DNA of 64,000 bases from Roseicyclus marinus (GCF_030163795.1 NZ_JASJOF010000012.1:1-64000), one strand, 5' to 3'. Shown: positions 44,165 to 53,358, counted from the stretch's first letter. Notes: a model not told the origin generated them from the letters alone. Numbers and translations are program-made.

Positions 44165-46224
44165 TGGCCGTTCCACATCTGCCCCTTTCTCTTGTGGAGC
44201 ATGCTGCACCCCCGACTGACATGACCGGCCATGCAGGATGGATTTGCGGGTTTTCTGCCGACGCAGATTTCATGGAGGCGTTCGTCGAGCGTTTCACTGG
44301 CCAGGGTCGATCGGCACGCGCTGAACTTGGCCGCACGTTCATTGGGCTCTGCCTTGACCGTTCGCAGGCACAGATCCCTCCTGGCGAAGTGCCAGGCGTC
44401 CTGCATCTGCCCGCCCGTAACAATGCCCCGCCCTATCGCCTTATGCATGCGAAGGTTGCGCTTTTGGCATTTCGCAGCCCGACCGATGAAAGCAAATGGG
44501 CTCTGCGCTTGCTTGTTACCACGGGCAACTGGACCCGGCAGACCACCGAAGATAGCATCGACCTCATCTGGCGGCTCGATCTGGCGGCGGAAGATATTCT
44601 TGCGCGGGAACCGGACGACGCGCTCGAGCAACTGCGGACTGACATGGCCGCGGCGCGCGATTTCTGGCGTTGGTTGCGGCTCCAATACCAGTGCCGGCTT
44701 TTAGAAGGGGACGCCGAGGCCGGAAAGGCACAGAAAACTCAAAGTGCGGCATTTGCCGAATTGGAGCGCTGGACGAACCAGCTGAAACCCCGACCTAATT
44801 CAACGCCACGCTTCATCGATACGAGGCAGCAAGCTCTGATTGCCCAACTTGTGAGTCGCGTAAAAACACATGCTGGATCGCAGCGCCGCAACAACCTCGT
44901 TCTTGGGTCAGGATTCTGGGAAGGGGGGCAGACCGCAGGCTTGCCAGTTGTTCCCCAAGCGATCGCCAATGCGCTTATAGATGCCTCTCTCCTTAGCCGA
45001 TCCGCGAAGATCACACTTGTGGTAGAGAGCGACAAATGCGCAGCACTGGCCGATGAGCAGGTTTTCAAAAGGATGCGCAAAGCGAGTTGGTCGCTCCTGC
45101 GTCCGCTGAAGACTGACGGCGACATGAGGCGCCTGCATGCCAAATTCCTTTTTTCAGCAAACCGCCACGCAGATGGCAGGCGCTGCGCCTCCGCCTGGGT
45201 CTATCTGGGCTCAGGAAATCTCACGCCTGCCGGTTTTCTCGCTGCCCCGCGCTACGATGGCAATCTAGAAGCCGGGGTCATAATGGCTGCAGACGGTTTA
45301 AGCTGGGAACCTGCCGGGACCAAGTCCCGCCTGGTCCCAGTCGGCGACCTTCTACCCGTCGATTGGGACGCTCACATCACCGATCTTTCAATGCTAACTG
45401 CAGGAGACGGTCCACCTGAGCGAGACACGCGCTTCATCGCAGCGCCTGTCTCCCATCTTGTCTGGATACCCGGCGAGACGGTCGATTTTCTTGCAGTGCC
45501 GCAAGGCGAGGACGCCACAGGGTTAGTGATACTGGGCACGAGCAACGAAGCTCTTACTCAGAACGCTTCTGGACAGTTTCTGTGGAGTGGCGAACAGCCG
45601 GTGCATGTAGGCGTGCGTCGCCCAGATCAGAACGACGATGCGTCAACTGTCCTGGTTCCCGTGTTGGACGGCTATGGACGGCTTGCTGCGCGGCCGCTGG
45701 AGCCGATTGATCTCGAGCAAGCCATCGAACTACTTGATTGCTTTCCTGCTGTGCCAGATGGCGGGGACACCGAAGACGACGAAGATCTGCCAGCGCTGCC
45801 GAACACCAGAAAACCGCCGAGCGCGGCTAGGCGCCTGGCACCGGACGGCCATTATGCTATCCGGCGAACCATGCAGCTGATCGAGGCGATTGCTGAACGC
45901 CAGACGATGGTGCCCCAATCGGATTGGATTAGTTGGACACAGCGGCTGCAATGTGTGCTGACGCAATTGGGCAGAATGCCCGAGCGTGGAAATGTTGGTC
46001 GACACCATGACAAAGAAGCGACGAGAGGCGCACTGGTCGAGGCACTGCTCCCACTAAAGATCAATCCCCTTTCCTGCCTGCGGGAACCGCCATTCCTGCC
46101 GGACTACGTAAAGCGCGGTAGCACTGAGTTCTCGGCCATTCATGAAGCCTTGAGTGCCGCTGAAGCCAACTGGGAGGTGACCAAATTCGATGGGCTGGAA
46201 CGCAAGGTCTCTGATGGTTGCTAA
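44164..46224 (+). CDS. Tdp1/PLD-like protein with two H-K-N motifs
   Basis: 686 aa. Two half-sites: H95-A-K97 with N122 (MHAKVALLAF ... TTGNWTRQTTED), and H325-A-K327 with N352 (RRLHAKFLF ... YLGSGNLTPAGF). H-x-K followed by Asn rather than Asp is the tyrosyl-DNA phosphodiesterase 1 version of the phospholipase D motif, which breaks DNA-protein or other 3'-phosphodiester adducts. The C-terminal third is unassigned and contains an acidic patch (GGDTEDDEDLPAL). Coupled by a one-base overlap to the previous gene and overlapping the SNF2 gene. PLD plus SNF2 pairs occur in DISARM and similar systems. Confidence 0.78.
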   Translation: MAVPHLPLSLVEHAAPPTDMTGHAGWICGFSADADFMEAFVERFTGQGRSARAELGRTFIGLCLDRSQAQIPPGEVPGVLHLPARNNAPPYRLMHAKVALLAFRSPTDESKWALRLLVTTGNWTRQTTEDSIDLIWRLDLAAEDILAREPDDALEQLRTDMAAARDFWRWLRLQYQCRLLEGDAEAGKAQKTQSAAFAELERWTNQLKPRPNSTPRFIDTRQQALIAQLVSRVKTHAGSQRRNNLVLGSGFWEGGQTAGLPVVPQAIANALIDASLLSRSAKITLVVESDKCAALADEQVFKRMRKASWSLLRPLKTDGDMRRLHAKFLFSANRHADGRRCASAWVYLGSGNLTPAGFLAAPRYDGNLEAGVIMAADGLSWEPAGTKSRLVPVGDLLPVDWDAHITDLSMLTAGDGPPERDTRFIAAPVSHLVWIPGETVDFLAVPQGEDATGLVILGTSNEALTQNASGQFLWSGEQPVHVGVRRPDQNDDASTVLVPVLDGYGRLAARPLEPIDLEQAIELLDCFPAVPDGGDTEDDEDLPALPNTRKPPSAARRLAPDGHYAIRRTMQLIEAIAERQTMVPQSDWISWTQRLQCVLTQLGRMPERGNVGRHHDKEATRGALVEALLPLKINPLSCLREPPFLPDYVKRGSTEFSAIHEALSAAEANWEVTKFDGLERKVSDGC

Positions 46225-48856
46225 GTCGGGCAAATTCGCAGGATGGGGATCTGTTGCCGCTAACATCAGCGGATCACAAGAACCACCATTGTTTCCGCAA
46301 GGCTATCTCGATGAGGGTCAGCTCGACGCGTTGAAAGCTTTGTCGGCATCCTTGAGAAATCACGGTGCCGTGCTCGCCGATGAGGTGGGAATGGGCAAAA
46401 CCCGGATCGCCGTTGCTCTCGCCCTTGCGGTAAAGCGTAGCGGTGGCAGGGTTGCATTGGTTGTACCGCCGGTCGTCGCCCCGCAATGGCGCGACGAGAT
46501 CACGAAGGCAGGCGAAAGTTCTAAAGATATTTTGCGCAGCTTTGACGGCTTGATGCTTGAATATGAAACTGATGGCGCGGAAAGAATGGATGATCCCCTC
46601 GTGATCCTTTCGCACCGTTTTGGCGACGTGCGTGCGCAAACGTCCGGAATAAGGTGGCGTGCCGATCTCCTAAAGCTGATCGTTCGAAGGCTAGACAAAA
46701 AAATCAGAGGTGGGTGCCAGCTCGCACATTGGCGAATGCCGGGCGTCGAACTAGCGGCAAAAGAAATTTTTAAGCGGGCACAGAAATGCCAACTTACGGA
46801 GACTTCTGTTGAGGCGATCGTCCATGAATTCCGAGACATCGATAAACGCTCTGAGCTCGATGATTTTCAGTCTGACCGCTTTAAGAACCATTCGACCGAG
46901 CTCAAGTTGCTCGAGCGCACTCTCGGGCTTGCTCTTGGCCCTTTCGACCTTGTCATCATCGATGAAGCTCATAAGTCACGTAGCGAACGGGGAAAGTTAT
47001 CGGCGCTTCTGGATAGCATCCTTTTCCCGCGTGGCAAAACATGCCGCCGCCTGGGTCTAACGGCGACTCCGGTCGAACTTGACGTGTCGCAGTGGGAGGG
47101 CACGCTAAAGCGCGTTTCCATGTCTGACAACAAATGGATGTCCATCAAACCTGCCGTTTTGGAGTTTCGCGAAGCTGCCGAAGCAGTGCGTAGTAGATGG
47201 CGTACGGACGAAGTAGCGCATCATCGTTACAAGGTCGCCGCGACGAATTTTCAAGAGAGTCTGGAGGCTTGGGTCGTACGCCGGGACAAGCGGCGTGATG
47301 AAACCATCATGCTGTTCGACAAGCATGCGCCCAATGGAATAAACTACCGACGAGAGCAGCCGATCGAAGTTCAGCCCGGGGATTTGTCGCCGGATTGGCG
47401 GCGCATCGTCTTTGCCGCCGAGGCACTGTCAGTCATCGGCCAGGCGGAGGCTGATACAAAAGCGGCGCGTGCGCGGCTGACAATCAGCAATGGCCATGGG
47501 GTGGCTGGGATCATCGACAAACTGGCCAGTCAGCAGGCGGACAACAGGCACCCCGAAGATCATGAAGCCGATCGCCTGCAAGTGAAAGAAGACTGTATCG
47601 AAGATGGTATCGAAGCCAGTGCGGAACTTACCGCGGAACAATATGGCGCACAAAAGCGAAAGCAACGCGCAGATTGGTGGAAGAACACGCTGACTGCGTC
47701 ATTCACCGATGGCACTGAAAGTCTTTATGAGCATCCGGTCCTTCTGGCAGTTGTTAATGAGATTGAAAACTACACGCTCACCGGAGAAAAAGTGCTGGTA
47801 TTCGGACGCTTCACGCGCCCCATGCGCGTGTTGACCGATCTTCTCAATGCGCGAGCCTTGTTACGGGCGGTGCGGGACGGAATGCCATGGCCACAGGAAA
47901 AGACGTCAGACTACGATCAAGGTGTATTGCGTGCAGCAGCTAAGCAACTCGAAGTCGAATACGATCGCGAGCGCGTCGATGACATCCTAACCGCTTCCTA
48001 CAAAACCTTTGAAACGGAACGTCAGACGCTGCGCGATCACATACTGGCCCTTATTGAGAGCGGAGCAACCGGCCAGCCAACACTGTTACAGGCCATTGCG
48101 AGTGACGAGAATACGTCTGAAATCGTCACACCACTGGCTCGGGCAGCCGAGCCCTTGCTTCGGGAAGAGGCTTCGGGAACCAGAATATCACGCGAAGCGG
48201 TAGTCGAAGCGCTCACTCAGGTATTCGATGCCCTCCGCGAGCGCGGCGAAGGAAACGCGCAGGACGAAGAACTAGAGGGCATATCTGAGAAGGCGTTGTG
48301 GGCACAGCTTCGGAAGAGACTGATAGAGGAGTACAGTTCCCCTCGAGCCTTATTCGCTCGGATGCTCTACGGTCAGACACTGTCTTCCACGCGACGTCTG
48401 GTTCAGCTTGCATTCAATCGCTCAGAGAGCGAACCACATGTGCTTATCGCCCAATCCATGGTTGGACGCGAAGGACTCAATCTTCACGAAAGCTGCCGAG
48501 TCGTCATTCTACTCCATCTCGAATGGAACCCGGGAGTGGTAGAACAGCAAATCGGCCGTGTCGACCGTAGGAACAGCTATTGGTCACGTCTCCTGAAGGA
48601 GGCAATAGATGCAGGTAGCCAAGATTTGCCGCGAATAGAAATTCGGCCCGTGATCTTTCGGGGTACGTATGACGAGCATCATTGGTCAGTACTGTCACGG
48701 CGTTGGGACGAACAACGGTCACAACTTCACGGACTTATTGCCTCTGGAGCAGATCGTGAAAACCTTAGCGAAGAGGAGAGTAAGCTTCTACAGTCGCTCG
48801 AAGAAAAAAGCCCCGACTTCTGGCCGAAGCCCCCCGGTGCAGCGTTAATACACTAG
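46190..48856 (+). CDS. SNF2-family helicase/translocase
   Basis: 888 aa from ATG 46190, or 880 from ATG 46214, which has the better site (aagg). SF2/SNF2 motifs: Q-like GYLDEGQLDALKAL, Walker A LADEVGMGKT (62-71), Ia VALVVPPVVAPQW, DEAH IIDEAHKSRS (about 258-267), LGLTATP, then GREGLNLHESCRVVILLHLE (V) and QQIGRVDRRNS (VI). A 200-residue helical insert separates the lobes. These enzymes translocate on double-stranded DNA and expose it to partners. Last gene of the overlapping set. Its stop is followed by a broken HD gene, so the operon end may be truncated. Confidence 0.88.
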   Translation: MGWNARSLMVAKSGKFAGWGSVAANISGSQEPPLFPQGYLDEGQLDALKALSASLRNHGAVLADEVGMGKTRIAVALALAVKRSGGRVALVVPPVVAPQWRDEITKAGESSKDILRSFDGLMLEYETDGAERMDDPLVILSHRFGDVRAQTSGIRWRADLLKLIVRRLDKKIRGGCQLAHWRMPGVELAAKEIFKRAQKCQLTETSVEAIVHEFRDIDKRSELDDFQSDRFKNHSTELKLLERTLGLALGPFDLVIIDEAHKSRSERGKLSALLDSILFPRGKTCRRLGLTATPVELDVSQWEGTLKRVSMSDNKWMSIKPAVLEFREAAEAVRSRWRTDEVAHHRYKVAATNFQESLEAWVVRRDKRRDETIMLFDKHAPNGINYRREQPIEVQPGDLSPDWRRIVFAAEALSVIGQAEADTKAARARLTISNGHGVAGIIDKLASQQADNRHPEDHEADRLQVKEDCIEDGIEASAELTAEQYGAQKRKQRADWWKNTLTASFTDGTESLYEHPVLLAVVNEIENYTLTGEKVLVFGRFTRPMRVLTDLLNARALLRAVRDGMPWPQEKTSDYDQGVLRAAAKQLEVEYDRERVDDILTASYKTFETERQTLRDHILALIESGATGQPTLLQAIASDENTSEIVTPLARAAEPLLREEASGTRISREAVVEALTQVFDALRERGEGNAQDEELEGISEKALWAQLRKRLIEEYSSPRALFARMLYGQTLSSTRRLVQLAFNRSESEPHVLIAQSMVGREGLNLHESCRVVILLHLEWNPGVVEQQIGRVDRRNSYWSRLLKEAIDAGSQDLPRIEIRPVIFRGTYDEHHWSVLSRRWDEQRSQLHGLIASGADRENLSEEESKLLQSLEEKSPDFWPKPPGAALIH

Positions 48857-48871
48857 GAGAAGCTATTAAAC

Positions 48872-49110
48872 CTTCAACGCGCCATCGAAATCGCTGCGGA
48901 AGCCCACCGGGAACAAACCGACAAGTCCGGCGCGCCGTATCTGCGACATCCGCTCCGGGTTATGATGTCATTGTAGACCGACCACGAACGGATCGTTGGG
49001 GTCCTGCATGACGTGGTCGAAGACGGCCCCGGCTGAACATTCGAGCGCCTTGAGGAAGAAGGGTTCTCGCCGCCTGTGCCAGAAGCCTTTTGCTTTCTGA
49101 CCTGCTCCCC
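48872..49110 (+). pseudogene. RelA/SpoT-like HD hydrolase remnant
   Basis: Frame LQRAIEIAAEAHREQTDKSG, APYLRHPLRVMM, TAG, then ERIVGVLHDVVED, TGA, and ERLEEEGFSPPVPEAF. This is the N-terminal HD region (HD in LHDVVED) of small (p)ppGpp-hydrolase-like proteins. Two in-frame stops (after 49010 and about 49038) and loss of the rest show decay. It starts 16 bp after the SNF2 stop, as if it once belonged to the same operon. Confidence 0.65.
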
Positions 49111-49120
49111 TGAAACCTCC

Positions 49121-49520
49121 TGTCGCGTTGCCCTTAAATTTGAGATGAGGTGGCTGAAGCGTCGACGCGTGGTCCATTGCTGAGCTATCTGGTCGATGGT
49201 TGCAAGCAGCCGGGGCTCCTTATCGTAGGCGCGAAGCCGGGCAACTCGTGCGCAGACGTCAATGTCCAAGCTGCCGGACCCGGAAAGACGGAGCTGAACC
49301 AAGGGCCTCAAGATCGACGCCTGGCGCGGTTCCTCTGCGCCAACAACTCCGACTTCTTCTCGATCGGCTTGCATCGTCACTGCCAGACCAGCCCTGTGAA
49401 CCCTGTCTCACCTTTAACGGCAAGGATCTCGGGATTAAAGGCAGCATCTCAATTTTAAGGGCAACGTTATACCATTGAATTTATTGAATGCTTCATCTCA
49501 GAATTAAGGGCTACGCGACA
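49121..49520. repeat. 400-bp segment bounded by 28-bp inverted repeats
   Basis: Left end tgtcgcgttgcccttaaatt (49121 on) and right end, read inward, tgtcgcgtagcccttaattc (from about 49520) are inverted copies; a third, direct copy catctcaattttaagggcaa begins at 49445. Looks like tips of a deleted insertion sequence or a miniature element. It adjoins the istA fragment. Confidence 0.5.
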
Positions 49521-49671
49521 CCTGCCTTTGGTCTTTGCGCGATATGGCTGGCAGGCCCGCGGCACCGCGCCGTAATGGTGCAGCAACGCAACCAGCGCGG
49601 CGTTGTAGGTCATCACGCCGGCGTCGTCTTCGCCGATCACTGCGGTCTTCATCCGGTCATAGAGGATCTCC
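49521..49671 (-). pseudogene. IS21-family IstA transposase fragment
   Basis: Minus-strand frame EILYDRMKTAVIGEDDAGVM then YNAALVALLHHYGAVPRACQ and PYRAKTKG: the rve-integrase core of IstA. It is cut at the left by the 28-bp repeat and at the right by the IS66 left end. Confidence 0.7.
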
Positions 49672-49699
49672 GTAAGGTTTCGCCGAGGGCCGTCTTGCC

Positions 49700-50002
49700 T
49701 CAGCAGTTCTTCTCGTCGGCCATGATGCTCTCGATGACTTTGGGATCACACTGTTCGTCGCGCAAGAACTCGCGGATGCCGCCTTTCCAGGTCCGTATGT
49801 CCGCGAGAAGTTCTTGGAGGCATTCGATGCCACGGTCTGTGAAGGTTTTGATCCCCTCCTCAGTGCCGTCGTCTACCCAGATCATCTCGCCATAATCGAT
49901 GTTGTCGGAATTGGCGCTGACAATCTCAATGAGTTCGAGGTTCTCGCCGATCCTCCTTGCGACCTCATCGATGGTGTGGACATGGGTGACCCGGGCCATC
50001 AT
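49700..50002 (-). CDS. IS66 passenger protein
   Basis: 100 aa, acidic: MMARVTHVHTIDEVARRIGE, NIDYGEMIWVDDGTEEGI, and LLADIRTWKGGIREFLRDEQ. It lies inside the left inverted repeat and its ATG overlaps the tnpC stop, so it is part of the element. Some IS66 elements carry such extra genes. No domain recognised; function unknown. Confidence 0.65.
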   Translation of the reverse strand: MMARVTHVHTIDEVARRIGENLELIEIVSANSDNIDYGEMIWVDDGTEEGIKTFTDRGIECLQELLADIRTWKGGIREFLRDEQCDPKVIESIMADEKNC

Positions 50003-51625
50003 GCAGCCTCAGCTGATTGGGGTGCCTGCTTCTGCCAGTTCCACGGGAGCAATTCGTGCAGTCTCGAGACCGGCGTATCAGAGATGCGGGCGATGACGTC
50101 GGCGAGCCATGCCTGGGGATCGATGTCGTTGAGCTTTGCGGTGCCGATCAAGGTGTAGATCGCCGCGGCGCGCTGGCCGCCGCGCTCTGATCCCGCGAAG
50201 AGCCAGGATTTTCGACCGAGAGCCACGCCGCGCAAGGAGCGTTCGGCTGCGTTGTTCGATAGGCAGACCCTCCCATCCTCGAGGAACCGCGTGAAGCCCG
50301 GCCAATGGGTGGATGACAGTAGGTAGTCGATGGCTTTCGCCACCTTGGCGTGCTTCGACAGGAGCGCGCGCTCGCCGCGAAGCCACTGCTCGAGGGCCGC
50401 GACCAGCGGGGCGGATTGACGCTGCCGCATCTCCAGCCTTGCCTCCGGGCTCTGCCCGTTAACCATGCGCTCGATCTCGAACAGCGCGTCGATGCGCTTC
50501 ACCGCCTCGACCGCGATGGGCGAGACATCCTTGGGCGACTTACCCTTGCGGATGTTGGTCTCGACGTCCGCAAGCTCGAAGAACTTGCGCCGTGCGTGCG
50601 ACCAACACAACGCCGATGCGACCGGCCCGGGTTTCCGGGTTGCATCGTAGAGGTGATTGTACCCGGCATAGGCGTCAGCCTGCAGGATGCCCTGCCAGCC
50701 TGCCAGATGTTCCATCGGATGCTCGCCAGCGCGATCGCGGGAGAAGCGGAACACGACCGCGGGTGGAGCGGTCCCGTCAAAGGGACGATCATTACGCACA
50801 TAGGTCCACAGCCGCGCCGTCTTGGTGCCGCCGCGGGCCAACAGCGGCACCGTGGTGTCGTCCCCATGCAGCCGGGCCGCGGTGAAGACATGCGCCTCGA
50901 TCAGGGCGTTCAGAGGCTTCAGCAACTCGGCCACCGCGCGGACCTGGTCGGCGAGCGTGGAGAGGCTGAGGTCCACGCCCTCGCGGGCGTAGCGTTCGGC
51001 CTGACGGTTGAGGGGCTGGTGCTGGCCGTATTTCTCGAAGACGATCATTGCCAGCAGGCTGGGGCCGGCCCATCCCCGCGGGATCGGATGGAAGGGCGCC
51101 GGGGGCTGGGTGATCTTTTCGCAGGCCCGGCACGTGAACTTCTCACGGACCGTCTGGATCACCTTCCACTGGCGCGGGACGACCTCCAGCGTCTCGGTGA
51201 TGTCCTCGCCCATCTTCACGATGCGATCGGAGCCGCAGCATGAACAGGTGCTGGGGGCCTCGACCATCACGCGCTCGCGCGGCAGGTGCTCGGGGAAGGC
51301 CTTCTTGACCGGTTTGCGCCGCTCGAAGGAACCGACCTTGGTCGTCTTCCGCTCGGCCTGCACCCGGTCCTCGGCCGCATCTGCGACCAGCTCCTCGAGC
51401 TGCAATTCCAGCTGGTCGAACAACTTCGCGCTGCGCTCTGCGCTGCGCCCATATTTGTCGCGCTTGAGCAGCGCGATCTCGAGCTTGAGGCCGGCAATCA
51501 TCGCCTCGGAGGTCGAGACCACCGCGCGCGCGCGCGCGCGAGATCGGCTTCAGCCGCCGCCGCGCGCTGCTCCGACGCCTCGAGCGCGGCGCGCAATTCT
51601 TCGAGTTCGGAGCGGCCCTCTGACA
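49999..51625 (-). pseudogene. tnpC: IS66 TnpC transposase, frameshifted at a CG repeat
   Basis: The intact part (from about 51522) has the zinc finger CSCCGSDRIVKMGEDI ... CRACEK, the DDE core (LHGDDTTVPLL, ILQADAYAGYNHLYD, WSHARRKFFELAD) and the C-terminal NNAAERSLRGVALGRK. The natural start is MSEGRSELEELRAALEASEQ at 51625, but that frame runs into the other one across a (CG)9 tract (51523-51540); one repeat unit fewer would restore it. So the gene is out of frame as sequenced unless slippage occurs. Confidence 0.8.
51523..51540. repeat. (CG)9 dinucleotide tract
   Basis: Nine CG units within the 5' part of tnpC, exactly where the reading frame changes. It could be a slippage hotspot or sequencing artefact. 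Confidence 0.85.
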
Positions 51626-51686
51626 TGGCGACTGCCTACCACGATCACCCGCCAAGAACCAGTAAAACAAGGGCTATCCAGTGGAT

Positions 51687-52037
51687 TTATCCAACCTTCG
51701 CAGGACGTTGCGTCCAGCGCGGATTGCGCCAGTCGATCCCCTCGAGAAGATAGCCGAGTTGCGCCGCAGAGACCTGAACAGCCTCCCCCGAGGCGCCTGC
51801 GGGCCAAATGAACTTTCCCGCCTCAAGCCGCTTGGCATAGAGCGACATGCCCACACCATCATGCCAAAGAAGTTTCACGAGATCGCCCCGGCGCCCGCGG
51901 AAGCAGAAGATCTCGCCGGCATGCGGGTCCCGGCCGAGACCCTCCTGTACCTTCAGCGCCAGGCTGTTCATCCCGCAGCGCATGTCCGTCACGCCGCCCG
52001 CAATCCACACGCGCACCCCCGCCGGGAACGCAATCAT
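51687..52037 (-). CDS. tnpB: IS66 TnpB
   Basis: 116 aa: MIAFPAGVRVWIAGGVTDMR, CGMNSLALKVQEGLGRDPHA, GEIFCFRGRRGDLVKLLWHD. Classic IS66 Orf2 (TnpB) required for transposition, role not fully known. Its start overlaps the tnpA stop by four bases. Full length. Confidence 0.92.
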   Translation of the reverse strand: MIAFPAGVRVWIAGGVTDMRCGMNSLALKVQEGLGRDPHAGEIFCFRGRRGDLVKLLWHDGVGMSLYAKRLEAGKFIWPAGASGEAVQVSAAQLGYLLEGIDWRNPRWTQRPAKVG

Positions 52038-52453
52038 TTGCCCTCCAGGATCGGCAGCAGCCGGGCCAATGCGTCCGGCTCCACCGACGAGGGGACAAGC
52101 AGGCGCCTTCCGTTCTTCAGAACAATCTCCAGCTGGACGGCAGGATCCTCTCGCCGCGGCGGCTGTGCATCAACGTCCGCGGCCATCTTCACCGGCACGA
52201 ACGCAGCGCCGCTTGCCATCGAAAGCTCCCCGTTCCGATATTGTCGCCGCCAGACCGTCAGCAGCCCGCGCGAAATGCCGTGCTGACGGGCGGTCGCAGA
52301 AACCTGGCGATGTCCCCGGTAGCTTTCCTCGACCAGCCGGATCTTGTCCGCATCGCTCCATTGCCGACGCCGCGGCACGTCCTCGGCCGACAGGATCTCG
52401 ATGTGCGGTGTGAACGTAAGGTCGACCATAAGGTCGGACTTACCATCACCCAA
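52034..52453 (-). CDS. tnpA: IS66 TnpA
   Basis: 139 aa; HTH_Tnp_1-like DNA-binding protein: RRRQWSDADKIRLVEESYRG, ATARQHGISRGLLTVWRRQY. The C-terminal part (LEIVLKNGRRLLVPSSVEPD, LARLLPILEG) is typical of IS66 TnpA. First gene of the element, 35 bp inside the right inverted repeat. The start at 52453 could be shortened. Confidence 0.88.
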   Translation of the reverse strand: MGDGKSDLMVDLTFTPHIEILSAEDVPRRRQWSDADKIRLVEESYRGHRQVSATARQHGISRGLLTVWRRQYRNGELSMASGAAFVPVKMAADVDAQPPRREDPAVQLEIVLKNGRRLLVPSSVEPDALARLLPILEGK

Positions 52454-52684
52454 CGCGCACCGTCAGACGGCCCCCGCCGGAGCGTTACGATGCGGAGTGT
52501 GTCAGGCTTCGATGTCCCGCTGGTTGTCGGACCGATCGGTGACGTCGAGATGCTCCTGTTCTGGTCTCTTGGCGGTACACTAGGGTTCATCATTTTTCCG
52601 TCGCATGCCACGCACACCCTCGTGTTGGGGCCAGCGACTCGTGACCAAACCTGAACAAATCGAAACAGACGTCATGAGGACCCT

Positions 52685-52999
52685 ATGCCGCCCAAAGGCC
52701 ATCGTCGCGATCCAGAATTCGCCGACATCGTCGACATTCGCGACCCCGAGGGTAAGCCCCTCACAATCGAACCTTGGCTCCTCGTGAAAGCGGCCGTGCT
52801 GCTGGCGGAGCGGACACGCGAAGACGGTCGTTCAAGTCATGAAAGCAAGGTCTGGCGCGTGAACGGTATCTGGGCTCTGCTTGAAAGCCTCGGCAAGCAC
52901 GACAAGAGGTTCGAAGAACTCGTCACACTTGGCAGGGGCATCGAGACAAAGCGCGATATGCAACGAAGAGCGGGATCATCAGATCAATCCGCGAGCTGA
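52685..52999 (+). CDS. hypothetical protein
   Basis: 104 aa: MPPKGHRRDPEFADIVDIRD, a hydrophobic helix WLLVKAAVLLAERTREDGRS, and a basic end. No known family; soluble. Start ATG preceded by a weak gagg (aggacc). Convergent and overlapping by 16 bases with the secreted protein gene at 52984. It lies just right of the IS66 element. Confidence 0.5.
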   Translation: MPPKGHRRDPEFADIVDIRDPEGKPLTIEPWLLVKAAVLLAERTREDGRSSHESKVWRVNGIWALLESLGKHDKRFEELVTLGRGIETKRDMQRRAGSSDQSAS

Positions 53000-53358
53000 T
53001 CCACCACCTCGATGCTGATGAAGACCCGCGATCCGCGGATCTCGACCGTCCCACTACCACTGATCGAGCACAACTCGTCGTAACTCGACATGAATGTGAT
53101 GCCGGAGCACTCCGCCTCTACTCGTTCACGGGTATCCCGACCAGCATCCATAGTCACGCCGAAGGGCTCACGGTCCTCATTGTAGAACAAGAAGTTCTGG
53201 TCAGATGTGTCGTACAGAATGCGACCCGAGAAGGTGACCTCCGTGCGGTCCATCGAGTTCAGGTACTCGGTCAAGGCAACGGCGTCGCTTTGAGCCTGAC
53301 TTGGCGAAGCCATAAAACCGACCATAAATGTTGCCGAGACGATAGATCTGATTTTCAT
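52984..53358 (-). CDS. small secreted/periplasmic protein
   Basis: 124 aa with signal peptide MKIRSIVSATFMVGFMASPS, cleavage after AQA. The mature part has VTFSGRILYDTSDQNFLFY and two Cys (in EAECSGI and DELCSIS) that may form a disulfide, and ends ISIEVVDQLAD. No enzyme motif. Sits 20 bp downstream of the HEPN-like gene on the same strand. Function unknown. Confidence 0.6.
   Translation of the reverse strand: MKIRSIVSATFMVGFMASPSQAQSDAVALTEYLNSMDRTEVTFSGRILYDTSDQNFLFYNEDREPFGVTMDAGRDTRERVEAECSGITFMSSYDELCSISGSGTVEIRGSRVFISIEVVDQLAD

Larger units (their letters stand above)
49672..52488 (-). mobile_element. IS66-family insertion sequence with passenger ORF
   Basis: 2817 bp. Left end gtaaggtttcgccgagggcc (49672 on) and right end, read inward from 52488, gtaacgctccggcgggggcc are imperfect inverted repeats with the IS66-type gtaa tip. 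Gene order on the minus strand is tnpA, tnpB, tnpC and a fourth small ORF, joined by ATGA overlaps. The flanking eight bases (ggatctcc and gatgcgga) do not match, so recombination followed insertion. Confidence 0.85.

Noticed and set aside
32329-48856. Assigning the operon directly to DISARM or Azaca
   Set aside because: No DUF1998 (DrmB) or methyltransferase and no recognisable DUF6361; only the PLD plus SNF2 part matches.
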